Shown here: positions 10,821 to 21,772 of the stretch, piece by piece
Position numbering within the stretch: the stretch's first letter is position 1
Layout of the letters: each line of letters begins with the position of its first letter
NCBI GenBank assembly: GCA_949316235.1
Contig: OX438748.1
Coordinates: forward strand, 23,996,575-24,060,574
Length of the DNA: 64,000 nt
Reading direction: 5' to 3'
Origin: Oegoconia quadripuncta
Lineage: Eukaryota > Arthropoda > Insecta > Lepidoptera > Autostichidae
Program-made: the position numbers and the translations under genes
The notes under the pieces: model-generated
What the model was told of the DNA's origin: nothing
Database searches by the model: none
What the model saw: only the letters and a program-made list of their open reading frames with translations

Positions 10821-11262
10821 AAACGGGCCATCGCTCAGTGTGGATCCTCACCTATAGCGGTAAGACACTGATTTTCAGCTAGTGCCCTGCGAGAGAAAGC
10901 GAGGGTTAGGTTACTAGTGCAAAAATTTTCAATAACAACCTTAAGTGTGTATTCTATAAAGATCATGTTGTACGGTGGTGTATAGCAATTGTATGGATCA
11001 TAACGATACTCGTTTAAAATAAAAAGTGGACTTAACATAATTAACTAAATACCTACAACGCGAACGAGTCAATTTGTCTGTGAGCAGCTACCGCTATAAG
11101 CTATTCGAAATGTTGCAAATGCTTTCGGAATATTCTTCTTTTGTATTTCTAGCAGATGTGCTTTAATTCGCTTCTTGAAAGAAAACTTAGATAACTAATG
11201 TCATTCGAGTAACGACTACTAATTACTTAATACGAAAAATGGTATACTATATACATTACGGG
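10820..11262. other. no recognisable feature
   Basis: No repeat, RNA or gene signal that I can place. Confidence 0.4.
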
Positions 11263-11513
11263 CGACGACCGGTTGGTGTAGTGGATAGTGACCCTGTCAG
11301 CGAAACCAACGGTTGCGGGTTCGAATCCCGCGAGGGGTAAATGTTTGTGTGATGAATACGAACATTTATTCCCGAGTCATGGATGTTTATATAAATATTT
11401 ATGTATGTTTATCCGTTATCTAGTATCCATAGCACAAGCTTTGCTTAGTTTGGGACTAGATGATTGGTGTAAGTGTCCGAAATATTTATTTATTTATTTA
11501 TTTATTATTACAA
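11263..11513 (+). mobile_element. SINE-A copy, full length
   Basis: tRNA-derived head with A-box TGGTGTAGTGG and B-box GGGTTCGAATCC. The body is ATGAATACGAACATTTATTC, the 3' block is TGATTGGTGTAAGTGTCC, and the tail is a TTTA microsatellite. Best complete copy in the window. Confidence 0.9.
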
Positions 11514-11524
11514 CAAACATCTGT

Positions 11525-11790
11525 TCAATATAGGTGTCTCAGACAGCCCCCTGTGCAGAGCGTGCATGGAGGCCGAAGAATCAGCCGCCCACGTGCTTTT
11601 AGAGTGCGAGGAGGTGGCCACACATGACCGGAGTCTCTCCCCGAAGCCTGTGGCAACATCCCAAAAATAGCTCGGTTTCCTCCAAGAGCTTGAGAGGAAT
11701 TAGGTATTCCCCCGTACGCAAAATAGGCGCATCCAGACGTCGAGTTGCGGAGATAGACCCCCATAGATTTCCAGAGCAACATCAAAAACT
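11525..11790 (+). mobile_element. LINE remnant with C-terminal CCHC knuckle
   Basis: Plus frame reads CRACMEAEESAAHVLLECEE, a C-x2-C-x8-H-x4-C knuckle found at the C-terminus of R1/I-type LINE ORFs. The frame breaks soon after. Directly abuts the tail of the preceding SINE-A. Confidence 0.65.
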
Positions 11791-11825
11791 GTGTTAAAAG
11801 TGTATCTCGAAACGGCTTAACCGAC

Positions 11826-12060
11826 TTGACGACCGGTTGGTGTAGTGGATAGTGACCCTGTCAGCGAAACCAACGGTAGCGGGTTCGAATCCCGCGAGGG
11901 GTAAATGTTTGTTTAATGAATACGAACATTTATTCCCGAGTCATGGATGTTTATATAAATATTTATGTATGTTTATCCGTTATCTAGTCAGGCTTTGCTT
12001 AGTTTGGGACTAGATGATTGGTGTAAGTGTCCGAAATATTTATTTATTATAATTTATTAT
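11826..12060 (+). mobile_element. SINE-A copy
   Basis: Full head and body as at 11,263; a deletion of about 15 bases near TTATCTAGTCAGGCTTTGC removes part of the 3' block. Confidence 0.85.
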
Positions 12061-12379
12061 AGATTGAGCAACAAATGATAAAGAAACATCCAAACTTTTG
12101 CATTTATATTATAATTGTATTGTAACCAATTTGTACCTATTAATCATAATTATATGCAATGTATTTTATTTGACCCAAAGAATTGTATTAGCAAATTAAG
12201 TTAATTTTTGTAAATTGAAGCTGTTAAAATGTTGTCACATTGTATGCCTTTACGGCGGAACATAGCGCTCTAAGGATTTTGTAAGACCAAATGCTGTGTG
12301 TGATTCACAATAAATTTACTTTGGCTTTTTTAATATTAAGTTAGACACCACCCTCACTTCTATATCCATGTTGTGCTAC

Positions 12380-12545
12380 GGGGGCTGGTGTGATTGGGGT
12401 CCGTTGTGCATAAAAAAAATGTATTATAAAAAAATTGCACACAAATCGGACCACGTATTACTGAACGTCCGGACAAAGACTGGATACACATACAACAACA
12501 TCAAACACAACACGTAACACCCGTCGTTTTTCGTCGGGGCTTAAA
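12380..12545. repeat. SINE-C tail scrap plus repeat G copy 2
   Basis: GTCCGTTGTGCATAAAAAAAA at about 12,400 is a SINE-C 3' end. It is followed by the repeat G motifs ATTACTGAACGTCCGGACAA and AACACCCGTCGTTTTTCG. Confidence 0.4.
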
Positions 12546-13087
12546 ATTAAAAAATAAACAGGTAACAACCAGATAGATACCGTTTTCAGAACGACTAAAT
12601 ATTCTCCCAGTCAATAGAATAGACCATTATTTAATTAAAACACATTCATTATGAGTACATTTTAATTCGAGCCGTTACACATTAATGCTTATATCTGTCT
12701 TCAAACCATAACGGCATATCTGAAACATCACTCGAAGTGAGGAGTTCAAAAACCTTTAAAGCTCACAACCTTTCTTTAAAAGTGTAAATTTATTTAAATT
12801 TCAAAAAACGAAGCGCACGCCTTCGTCCTTTTTCACTGTAGACCGGTAAAATGTGAGACGGATGTATATAATGTTTTTAAAGGGTGAAAGAGATGGATAA
12901 CGAGCAGACAGGATGTACTAAAAACGATCTAGAGACAATAGGTTAGGTGGTGACGGAGTTTGTGGAGTTGTTTCTTTTTACAAGTTTTTATTTAACTTGC
13001 AATGTACCTACGTAATTCAGTTCAAAGATTCTTTATTTCTCATTAAGACAGCAGTCACTTACATGAGAAAAAGGATAGTTAAATAAT
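12545..13087. other. no recognisable feature
   Basis: AT-rich, nothing supported. Confidence 0.4.
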
Positions 13088-13376
13088 AGGAGGTAACTGT
13101 TTGGTGTAATGGTTAACAACTCTGACCACTATACCAAAAGGTTGCGGGTTCGAATCCCGCTAGGGGCATATGTTTGTGTGATGAATACGGACATGTGTAC
13201 CCGAGTTATGAATGTTTTCATTTATAATAAGTATTTATTTACAAAACAAAATGTATTTTATGTATTATATCAACCATCTGGTATCCACAACACAAGCATA
13301 TAGTTGCTTACTGTGGAACTAGATGGCGCTGTGTGTATGTCTAAGGATATTTATTTTATTAAAAAAAAAAAAAACT
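13088..13376 (+). mobile_element. SINE-B copy, full length
   Basis: Head with A-box TGGTGTAATGG and B-box GGTTCGAATCCC. Body is GATGAATACGGACATGTGTA, and the 3' block is ACTAGATGGCGCTGTGTGTA, ending in an A-rich tail. Its centre is related to the SINE-A centre. Confidence 0.9.
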
Positions 13377-13708
13377 AAATTAAATCGTTCGCACACGCAC
13401 TACACAAAATCACTATCTGTTTCGCACTATCTGTACAAAGCGGAATATCCAAAATTAGTAATTCACATTAATCTTATATTTTATTTATTTTTTATTTAAT
13501 GATTCATTTGAAATCACAGCCATAATTACAAATTTAAAATATAAGTTATACATTTAGAAGCCAAAATAGATCTCAGTAAGTTTATACATAGCTTATTTTG
13601 TTACCTTATCTATCGAGACATCAAATTGTTGTGTTTGTGGGTGTACGGAAGAGAGAACATGTATAGAATAATATGTGCGAGTGTGTATTGAAAACACTGA
13701 CATAGATT

Positions 13709-14036
13709 TTTTTTATACACAACGGGTTGGTACTTGACCTCAATCACACCTGATGTTAAGTGAAGATGAGGTCGAAGGTGGAAGCGTACTGACCCGGAAA
13801 CCCCAACACATTTGGGGGACTGGCTATCTTATCTCCGACAACCGGAACACAACAATGCTATTAACATTGCTGCTTGGCGGCAGATTTAGATAAGATGGTG
13901 GTAGCTAGCCAGGCGGACATTTAAATGCCCTACCACCAACCAAACCGAGTACTTAAACATGTACCCCGCTGGGGATCGAACCCGCGACCTCCGAATCGTA
14001 AACCCAATTTGTTTACATTGAGCCACGGAGGCGGTT
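13709..14036 (-). mobile_element. SINE-C copy, full length
   Basis: Minus orientation: tail TTTTTTTATACACAACGGG, complete body, and tRNA-like head ending GAGCCACGGAGGCGGTT. Confidence 0.9.
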
Positions 14037-14611
14037 AAAAATTAGATTAGGTAATTGTGTGTTTCAAATCATGAAAAATGTCCAAATCCGAAAATTCTTC
14101 ATTGTATTCTCGCAAACATTGAATCATAGTGGCGTGGTGAGCATAGTTAGTTCTTGTTCTGGGGGTGTGAAATACGTTTCAAAATTTGCAAACCACTTTG
14201 TAACCACTTGCTAGCATCTGATTGAGTTGTTTAGCACATTTATATAAGTTATACTGACAAGAAAAGTGCTCTTAAATTGAATAGAGAGAAAGGTATCGGT
14301 GACACTCTGACTGTACACAAGAGACTGGACAGAGCATTCTCGTGTTCGTCCACACCCCTGTAAAACACGCTGTAAAAGGCTTGATAGCAATAGATTTAGA
14401 AAAAAAATGCAATATTACCATTATGAATGGAGCCTGGTTGTAGGGATTGGAACTCTTTGATTGCAAATGGAAAGATCGCATTTGTGTGTGTGTTGTTACC
14501 ATAAGCACTTGTCAATACATATGATGACAAGGATCTGAAGAAGGAGCCAGAATATTGTCACTCGAACTCCTTGATGGACTTTATAGTACCTTTGTACCAA
14601 TTTTAAATTTG
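14037..14611. other. no recognisable feature
   Basis: No supported feature. Confidence 0.4.
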
Positions 14612-15031
14612 TATTCCTTACCTATGAAATTGGCGTTTTGTATGAAGAATTTCATTAAGACTGTTTTCTCCATACAAACATTTTTGATTTTTTTTGGGAA
14701 CGACAAATTCAAATTTGGCTAAACTTTGTGTGTATTATCGGATAACATTAAGTTAAGTATAGGCAGCGTTAATTTTTAAAAGAAACCGCTTTATAAAAGT
14801 TTCAGCGAATGTAAGAAATGATTATGGGAAGCACATGAAAAGAGCTCTGTTCAAATTTATTTTATTATATGATGTAGCCCAGAAATTAAAAAATATTTCA
14901 TGGGAAACCTTGAAATAATATTCCATTTTCCAAATAAAAACAAATTTGGACATAGCTTTTAAAATCGCAGGAATTGGTACATAATGATTAACGAAGAAAA
15001 AAAACTCCAATTTAATAGGTAAAAGACCCAA
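14612..15031 (-). mobile_element. MITE-D copy (~420 bp)
   Basis: Ends carry CTTACCTATGAAATTGGCG and the inverted CTCCAATTTAATAGGTAAAA. The interior matches the 20.45 and 33.64 kb copies in opposite orientation. No transposase. A TA-flanked Tc1/mariner-type MITE is the simplest reading. Confidence 0.8.
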
Positions 15032-15129
15032 TATGTGAACTCCATCATGATCAATTCAATTCTTTTGAGTAATGGCTTTCCTTTTTAGGATTCTGCCAGC
15101 ATCATTATTATATATTATTCTAAAAAAAA

Positions 15130-15250
15130 AACATTCCTGGCCCAATCGCATTAGGCAATGGTTGGCGGTTAAGCAACTTTTCGTTCTTGGATGGGTGGGT
15201 TGAGAGCTTCGTTAGTCACTGTTAGCCTCCGTGTGTTAACGTACACAACA
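15130..15250 (+). repeat. Interspersed repeat J fragment
   Basis: Contains TTCTTGGATGGGTGG and flanking CATTAGGCAATGGTTGGCGG. Resembles parts of 29,465-29,625 and 49,065-49,150. Confidence 0.35.
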
Positions 15251-15348
15251 TAAGGTTGGTTTACCTGAGGTCGCGGGATCGATTCCTAGCAGGGTACATG
15301 TTTTGGTTGGTTAGCTGGCCAGGCAGACATTTAAAAAACCGACTTCAA
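15250..15348 (+). mobile_element. SINE-C fragment, internally deleted
   Basis: GAGGTCGCGGGATCGATTCC (B-box region) joined directly to TTGGTTGGTTAGCTGGCCAGG; most of the body is missing. Confidence 0.5.
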
Positions 15349-15352
15349 TAAA

Positions 15353-15588
15353 TGACGACCGGTTGATGTAGTGGATAGTGACCCTGTCAGCGAAACCAAC
15401 AGTTGCGGGTTCGAATCCCGCGAGGGGTAAATGTTTGTGTGATGAATACGAACATTTTATTCCCGAGTCATGGATGTTTATATAAATATTTATGTTTGAT
15501 TATCCGTTATCTTATTTAGCATCCATAGCACAAGCTTTGCTTAGTTTGGGACTAGATGATTGATGTAAGTGTCCGAAATATTTATTTA
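15353..15588 (+). mobile_element. SINE-A copy
   Basis: Head with CGACCGGTTGATGTAGTGG and the intact B-box GGGTTCGAATCCC. The 3' block is TGATTGATGTAAGTGTCCG. Confidence 0.85.
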
Positions 15589-15589
15589 A

Positions 15590-15925
15590 GGAAATTCGAC
15601 TGTATACGTTTTTTCTATAAAATCTTTTCAATAAATTTAAAGATACTATAAAACTTATTAAGATAGAATATTATAAAATATCAGATTATTTAGATGATAA
15701 TCATCCCTCGACATAACCAGCTCGTTCGCATGCCAGGCTATTTCACAATTAACATATAATTTTTAATTTTTTTTAATTTTATTATTGTTGCCTTTTTGTA
15801 ATATAAAAACCTGATTTTAAAAAAGAGCAACGCTTCACGTCTCTCATTTGTTCTACTCAAGGGAAAATTGGCTTTTGAATAAGCAGTAGATTAAATAAAT
15901 GTAAAATCTCACTATTTAAGTGTAA
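15590..15925 (+). mobile_element. LINE-E remnant (RT end plus 3' UTR)
   Basis: Follows the same order as 34.7/40.3 kb: RT C-terminal codons, TATTTAGATGATAATCATCC, then the 3' UTR with AACGCTTCACGTCTCTCAT. A short deletion relative to the 61.6-kb copy removes CAGAAA. Confidence 0.7.
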
Positions 15926-15943
15926 TTACCCTGTGTAAGGTAC

Positions 15944-16022
15944 AGTCAGCTGCAGAGAAACCAGACCCCCTATTCACCTAATGACTGTTAGTACGGGAGG
16001 TCTCATTTCTCTGCAACTGACT
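15944..16022. repeat. 79-nt foldback hairpin
   Basis: Arms of 24 bases (AGTCAGCTGCAGAGAAACC at the left; TTTCTCTGCAACTGACT at the right) pair with about three mismatches around a ~31-nt loop. Confidence 0.7.
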
Positions 16023-16759
16023 GACAACTACACATGTTAAAAATAAAGAAAACACATTTTAATAAATATTTCAATAATGTTGACATATTCTTTGAAAATA
16101 TTGGTTCTTTCAAAAGAAATATTGTGAAGAGTTGCCTGACTCGCAGGCACTGAGTTGTATTCCTATTCAAAATTTGGTTTATCTAAAAAGAAAGGGACTC
16201 TTATTAATTGTTATAATTTTTGACTGTATTTTATTTTTTCTGTTTGTTACGCAATATCTCTGTCAATTGTAAATCGATTTTATAGATTTTTTGTATGAGA
16301 GGGTTTACCGTTAGGGTGGTGCCACATGAATTTGATGATGATCACCCCTAAGATAGAGAAAAAATAGTTTTTATTTCTAGAACGCGCAAAGTCGCGAGCT
16401 GATATTACCTAAATAAAATAACAACAGTCTTCGTCGAATTCCATCCGAAAAGGTTTCTTGACGTCGCATTTTTCCTTTTTCACGTCCGGCAGTTGAAAGG
16501 TAACATGTAATTTTGATAATATGATTTGTGGCTTGGTTATCAGCAAAAAATATATTTCTCATTTGTTTTTGTCAGATAACCGCTTTGAAAGATGGTTAAC
16601 AATTAGGTTTTTAAAAGCACGGCCTATCTTTAAATCCCTATCCAGAATGGGCATTGTTCACCATCAACCTACACTGGTCATAGACCTTTCCCTTTTCAGC
16701 TTTACGCATTAATTTGCTTCCAATTGCCCATTGGAATCATTATTTTATTCAAAATATAT
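16023..16759. other. no recognisable feature
   Basis: AT-rich; short overlapping ORFs on both strands at 16,377-16,712 show no domain. Confidence 0.4.
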
Positions 16760-16945
16760 ATTTTTCTTTTTTTTTAATATCCTTGTACATACACACAGCG
16801 CCATCTTTGTATTATAGATATTATAGATTATAGATTTATTTACTTAAAGTTCTAACCCGCATTGGCCAGCGTGGCGGGCTAAGGCCCATACTCCCTCAAT
16901 ATGAGGGAAGGTGTAGTGAGATGTATACGGACTGATGATGATTAC
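16760..16945. mobile_element. SINE-B scrap (minus) and SINE-I fragment (plus)
   Basis: ACACACAGCGCCATCT at about 16,790 is the SINE-B 3' block in minus orientation. From about 16,853, CCCGCATTGGCCAGCGTGG and CTCCCTCAATATGAGGGAAG are the SINE-I 3' region. Confidence 0.5.
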
Positions 16946-16949
16946 TTGG

Positions 16950-17115
16950 TAGGTAAAAGGAGCGACAAGAAACTCCGTAACAACACATCTATTTAATATG
17001 TTTCCATCTTTACTACATAATTAAATTACATATTATAAAATTTAAATGTAATATTAATAGTGACGTTTTCAAGTGATAATTTTATCATATGAAATAAAAT
17101 ATTTTGATTTGATTT
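16950..17115. mobile_element. LINE 3' UTR fragments
   Basis: AGCGACAAGAAACTCCGTAA matches the LINE-P 3' UTR at 56,755 (minus). GTGACGTTTTCAAGTGATAA with a TTTTGATTTGATTTG end matches a LINE-E-type tail in plus orientation. Confidence 0.45.
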
Positions 17116-17144
17116 GAAAAAATAAATCTTATTTATTTAGAACA

Positions 17145-17400
17145 TGTCAAACATTCCATCTGGCGCATCTCCTCGAGGCGGCATTGTGCCCAACTGGCAA
17201 GCGGCGTTCCCGCGCTGAATAGCGAGACTTATTCTCTGAGCTAGGAGGCCGCCTGCGGTCACCAGTAGCCTCGATGAGACGCGCCGTCAGGTCTTGGACC
17301 AGGCGTTTTGTCTCAGGGCCCCAGGGTCCCATCGTCTCGACCCCAACCGGTACGAACACGTAACCTTCCTGTAGATCCTGGTATCCTGGATCCTGGTAAA
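17145..17400 (-). pseudogene. GC-rich retroelement ORF fragment (frameshifted)
   Basis: Minus frame reads EGYVFVPVGVETMGPWGPET, then DLTARLIEATGD. After a one-base shift it continues LAQRISLAIQRGNAACQLGT. This motif pair ends many animal LINE-type RT proteins; that comparison is from memory. The shift near 17,240 shows the copy is dead. Base composition is much richer in GC than the surroundings. Confidence 0.55.
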
Positions 17401-17471
17401 AGAAATTAACACAAGCGTAGTTATGAGCCGCATAATAACTCTTTCCATAGCACGTTGATCGACTTCTACTC

Positions 17472-17785
17472 TAGGGCCCGTATTAATAAACCAATCTCAA
17501 TACAAGTCTTGAGGCTGTATCACCCGAGATGCGTCTTAAGAAGTTGACGCTATCTCAAGCTCCGTGCTAATTTATAAACCAATCTTGAGGTTTACTCAGC
17601 TGAGATCACTTCTGAAGTATACGCCTCAGCGGCGAATGAATGATAGTCTTCAGTTTCGTTTATTAATACGCGCACCTCTCAAGCTTGTCAGGCCTCAAGT
17701 TAGGTTTATTAATCAATACGTTTACTTGAGATCAGTCACAAGACTGTTCTCAATCTTGAGAATGGTTTATACATTGCAGTGTCAT
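17472..17785. mobile_element. MITE-K, inverted-end element
   Basis: The left end (CCCGTATTAATAAACCAATC) and the inverted right end (TCTCAATCTTGAGAATGGTT) are related. Several TATTAATA and CTCAAG motifs are spread inside. A second, interrupted piece lies at 42,925-43,075. Confidence 0.5.
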
Positions 17786-18640
17786 AAATCAGTTATTTAT
17801 TTGAAAAACATTATTATTACATACACAAAAAAAACAATGATAACGATTTTATTAGCTATTAATAAATAAGATATCTAAAAGACGAGCTTATCCCTAAAAG
17901 AGATGTCTTCCATCAAACCCGATATAGGACAATAACAATAGTGAAGGGGAACATAGAGTACATGCAAAGAATAAGTAAAAAAATATATTACATAATAATG
18001 AGTAAATAAATAAGCATACAAATATATAAATAATAAACAAGCTTTTAAATAAAACAAAAGTCATATAGGGCATAGCAAAAATAAATGGATACAGTCAATA
18101 TAATACATATTAATTACTCGTGCCCTCCATTTCTCAATTTCCGAACTAATTACCCATCTAAAATGATTTATTGGTCAAAATCTTCAGATTTTATTTTTAT
18201 AACAGCTGTTAAGATTAATATACTGACGTCAATTTAAAAATTATTAGACAGTCGAAAAGATGCATCCAATTACACGAAAAAAATCAATAAGGCAAGTGAA
18301 ATAAGACATCCGAATGCCCATAATTTAATTAAAAGAAGGCAACGTTAATAAATCGATTTGGTTTTCAACATGGCGCTGGGCAACGCCCAGAGTTGATTTA
18401 CTTACCAATTAAATCCAATCCATTACAGTTCGACAAACTGATCTGAATCATTTGGAACAGTTCGTCGAAATTTTAATGTTTTGCATTTTCTTTATTGCAG
18501 TTACACCGTTGTTGCATAGTGGCGTGGTTTTAAATTTAGAATTGTGTTCCAATTTTTTCTGCGTTTTAATTTTGTTGATTATTTGTGAATGTTTTCTTAA
18601 ATTTATTATTATTAAGCAGAAGGCGCTCGATGACTATAGC
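17786..18640. other. no recognisable feature
   Basis: AT-rich. Short ORFs with hydrophobic, Tyr/Phe-rich translations (for example 18,452-18,691) fit AT-rich non-coding sequence. Confidence 0.4.
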
Positions 18641-18750
18641 GATGATAGATCAAATACTCTTTATTGCACAATTAACAAAAGCTACATATAGAATACAGCG
18701 TACATCATTAATCGCACAAAAAGGCGGCCTTATCGCTATGTTATTGTTTG
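18640..18750 (-). mobile_element. LINE-L 3' tail fragment
   Basis: Minus strand of CAAATACTCTTTATTGCACA and GGCGGCCTTATCGCTAT, the LINE-L tail. Confidence 0.5.
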
Positions 18751-18784
18751 CTCAGAAATAACTTAGAAATCATATTGACAACCA

Positions 18785-19085
18785 CGGAGAAGATAAGAGG
18801 ACTTCCAATGATTTTTTTTTTATAGATATGGAAAAAGAATAGAACAAACCCGTCTTTCCCGTGGATGTCTTAAGAGGCTACTATGGGCCTTCCACAAAAA
18901 AAAAACATCTACAGACTTGCATGTTTCAACAGCGATGGGCTCACCACATCTCACGTGTGCATTTCTATATTTTAAAAGATGATATGTAAATATTGTTTCA
19001 AGTATTAAACTTTTAATATTTGGAACATCCAAACGCTTGCTAGGGATATCTCTGACCACCCATTTGGGATAAAGGTGGTGAAGTT
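18785..19085. repeat. mixed repeat fragments, incl. repeat N
   Basis: TTTCCCGTGGATGTCTTAAG (18,855) resembles sequence at 62,695. GGATATCTCTGACCACCCAT (19,045) occurs in reverse complement at 52,480-52,500 (repeat N). Confidence 0.45.
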
Positions 19086-19540
19086 AAGTATTGTAAAATT
19101 GTAAAAATCATTTTTATTGTATCAAAAACAGTGTTACAATATAAGCAGTGAGGTAGCCCTGGTCCCCACACTAGGATTCCCTGTGTTGTGGGTAACCAGT
19201 CTCTTTCCCATCCAATTAACAAAGTATCACAAGTGTTGTACCATGTTGTATCACAAGTATGTATGTAGATAACAGGAGGTCACTAATTATGATTTTCTTT
19301 TCTTTGATAAAGTACAATAGTGCTTTATAGAATTACAAGGTTAGCTCATTATATTAATAAGTAATTTAAATGAAGTCCATTGACGTTTAGTCTTTCCAAA
19401 GACATTTTGTCCATGGATTCATTATTACTTACTTAGTAAATCAAACAATTTCTACTGTGTATAAATTAATAATGAGTTTAGTTGTCGCCCTGATCTGAGG
19501 CAAAACACCTTATAATAATATGCTTCATGGTCGAGGGTCG
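19085..19540. other. no recognisable feature
   Basis: Non-coding, unplaced. Confidence 0.35.
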
Positions 19541-19542
19541 GC

Positions 19543-20010
19543 GTCGGTGGCTCAGCGGTTAAGACGCGGTCTCCCAATTTGGGAGGTGTGGGTTCGATTC
19601 CCAGGCAAGCAATGTACCCCGCTGGGGATCGAATCCGCGACCTCCGAATCGTAAACCCAATGTTGTTTACATTGAGCCACGGAGGCGGTTGGTGTGTTAG
19701 TAATGAGCGTCGATGGCCCAGCAATGAAGACGCTGTCTCCCAATTTGGGAAGCCATGTACCAATGAGTTTTTAAATTTCATTAAATTACTTATGTGCAAT
19801 TATCCGACTGCTCCTAAACGGTGAAGGAAAACATCGTGAGGAAACCTGCATGCCTGGGAAATAAAAATTCAAAGGCATGTGAAGTCCCCAATCCGCATTG
19901 CGCCACCGTGGTGGACTACGGCCCATACTCCCTCATATACGAGGGAAGGCCTATATCCCTGCATTGGGATATTTACGGGCTGATGATGATATGCTTCTGT
20001 CTATCGCCGT
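19543..20010 (+). mobile_element. SINE-I cluster with a SINE-C fragment inside
   Basis: A SINE-I head (GGTGGCTCAGCGGTTAAGAC; B-box GGTTCGATTCCC) runs into a minus-strand SINE-C head at 19,612-19,692. After that comes a second SINE-I head (GCGTCGATGGCCCAGC), then the SINE-I core GGAAAACATCGTGAGGAAAC and the 3' block GCATTGGGATATTTACGGGC. The A/B-box spacing is tRNA-like, but no acceptor stem closes, so it is not a tRNA gene. Confidence 0.7.
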
Positions 20011-20449
20011 GGATGTTATGGCCTTTGTTGTAGGTACGAGCGATTACTTTTATGTCAGGTTCCAATTTCAATTTGTTCATTGCCTATTTTTACATTTATA
20101 CATGTGTGTGTGGATGGGTCATGTAAACGATTCTTATTATTATTCAACTATATTTTATCAGTACATTACACTAATTCTTTCACTATAAACTTGAAGTAAC
20201 CGTTTCACTCTTTTGAGTGTTCTTACTATATCTGTGTTGTCAGGGAGCTGGATAGTCGCGAGGTTTGGCGTGTTTTTTTTATAACATTCTCAGTGAATTC
20301 GATTATTGGGTTCCTGTAAAGATTGTCATTTTCTATCTAAAGAAACCGTTGTGCATAAAAAAAAAACATTCAAAATTTCCTTGCTACTTTATTTTGAAAT
20401 ATGACGATGAACGATTACAATTCTTAGGCACTTTCAATTAATGGTAATA
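20010..20449. other. no recognisable feature
   Basis: Only a possible SINE-C tail (CCGTTGTGCATAAAAAA, about 20,350) is seen. Confidence 0.4.
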
Positions 20450-20844
20450 TTGGGTCTTTACCTATGAAATTGGAGTTTTTATCTTCGTTAATCATATGTA
20501 CCAATTCCTGCGATTTTCAAAGCTATATCCAAATTTGTTTTTTATTTGGAAAATGGAATATTATTTCAAGGTTTCACATGAAATATTTTTTAATTTCTGG
20601 GCTAAATCACATAATAAAAAAAATTTCAACAGAGCTCTTTTCGTGTGCTTCCCATAATCATTTCTTAGATTCGCTGAAACTTTTATAAAGCGGTTACTTT
20701 TAAAAATTAACGCTGCGATACACACAAAGTTTAGCTAAATTTGGATTTGCTGTTCCCAAAAAAAAATCAAAAATGTTTGTATGGAGAAAACAGTCTTAAC
20801 GAAATTCTTCATACAAAACGCCAATTTCATAGGTAAGGACCTAA
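20450..20844 (+). mobile_element. MITE-D copy (395 bp), TA-flanked
   Basis: Terminal inverted repeats TTGGGTCTTTACCTATGAAA and the reverse complement of TTTCATAGGTAAGGACCTAA. TA lies at 20,448-20,449 and 20,845-20,846. The interior is shared with the 14.6, 33.6 and 53.3 kb copies. The 74-codon frame inside is not conserved between copies. Confidence 0.85.
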
Positions 20845-21340
20845 TACATTATTAGATTTTGATGGAAAAGAATAGCCACTTCAAGAGTTGCTTCTTTCTT
20901 AAAGCCAGCAAAAGAACCAAAGAGTATGATTATAGCAAAATGACGAAGGCCAATTGCGAATTCGTTCGAGTCTACTTCCCAGGAATACATGAGTAACGAA
21001 CTCCCCAGCTCTGCAGAAGACTGGCAAATGATACTGACTCTAATTGACAAATGGCATCTGCTCCTGCTTTCAAGAACTCCTTAAAACATAGCAAACGGTT
21101 CTTTCAGACATAGGTATTTGGCAGAAGTATTTTGGACCTTTCGTCCACATATTTCAGCTATTTGGCCGAACGATAACAAAATAAGCATATAAAGCATGAA
21201 ATAAAATTTTAATTATCGTTCAACTGATTTTTCCATGGAATAAAAATTGAAGCTGCAATTTCGAAAAAGATTAATCTCACATCAAAACCGTTCAAACTGA
21301 AGTTGAGTGAGTGAGAGAAAAAAAGCAAGAAAAAAGTAAC
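20845..21340. other. no recognisable feature
   Basis: Apparently single-copy within the window. Confidence 0.4.
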
Positions 21341-21772
21341 CAACCACTTTTGCCTAAAGCGAACCGGTCCGCGTAACCAACTTCACTCGGTCGCATTTTA
21401 TTATACGTAGCGAAGGTCAATCGTCTGCGCCACGGCTCAGATGCTTTCCGTCGGTCGTTGCGAGCGCACACACCGGCACGGCACCGAAAAACTTTTACCG
21501 TCCTCAAAGAAACACGAAACACAACTCACTTTTTTACGACACAACATGTAAAAAAGACACTTGTGTGTTGTTTTCAACAGTTGACGGCGAAATTTGTGAT
21601 TTTCAAACTGGTTTATCAGTGATATCAGTAAAGTTCAACTGTTCAACTAGAAAGTTGGCATGCATTGACAATATACTAAGAGTGTATGTGAATTCCAATT
21701 TTAGTTTTGTGCAGTGCTTATGTGAAGGTTTTTGAACGGTGTCCGGTACTTTTTTATTGGCTGAGAGAGGTG
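21340..21772 (+). promoter_or_regulatory. candidate promoter and non-coding first exon
   Basis: A locally GC- and CpG-rich block (about 21,355-21,490, with CGGTCCGCG, GCGAGCGCAC and GGCACGGCACCG) lies in sequence that does not recur elsewhere in the window. At 21,767-21,772 GAGAGAG|GTGAGTTAG is a strong 5' splice donor match. This would fit the transcription start and 5' UTR exon of a plus-strand gene whose coding exons lie beyond the window, or a host regulatory region. No coding exon is visible downstream, so the call is weak. Confidence 0.25.

Noticed and set aside
19543..19615. tRNA gene
   Set aside because: A- and B-box-like motifs are present, but no 3' acceptor half pairs with the start; the sequence is the head of a SINE.
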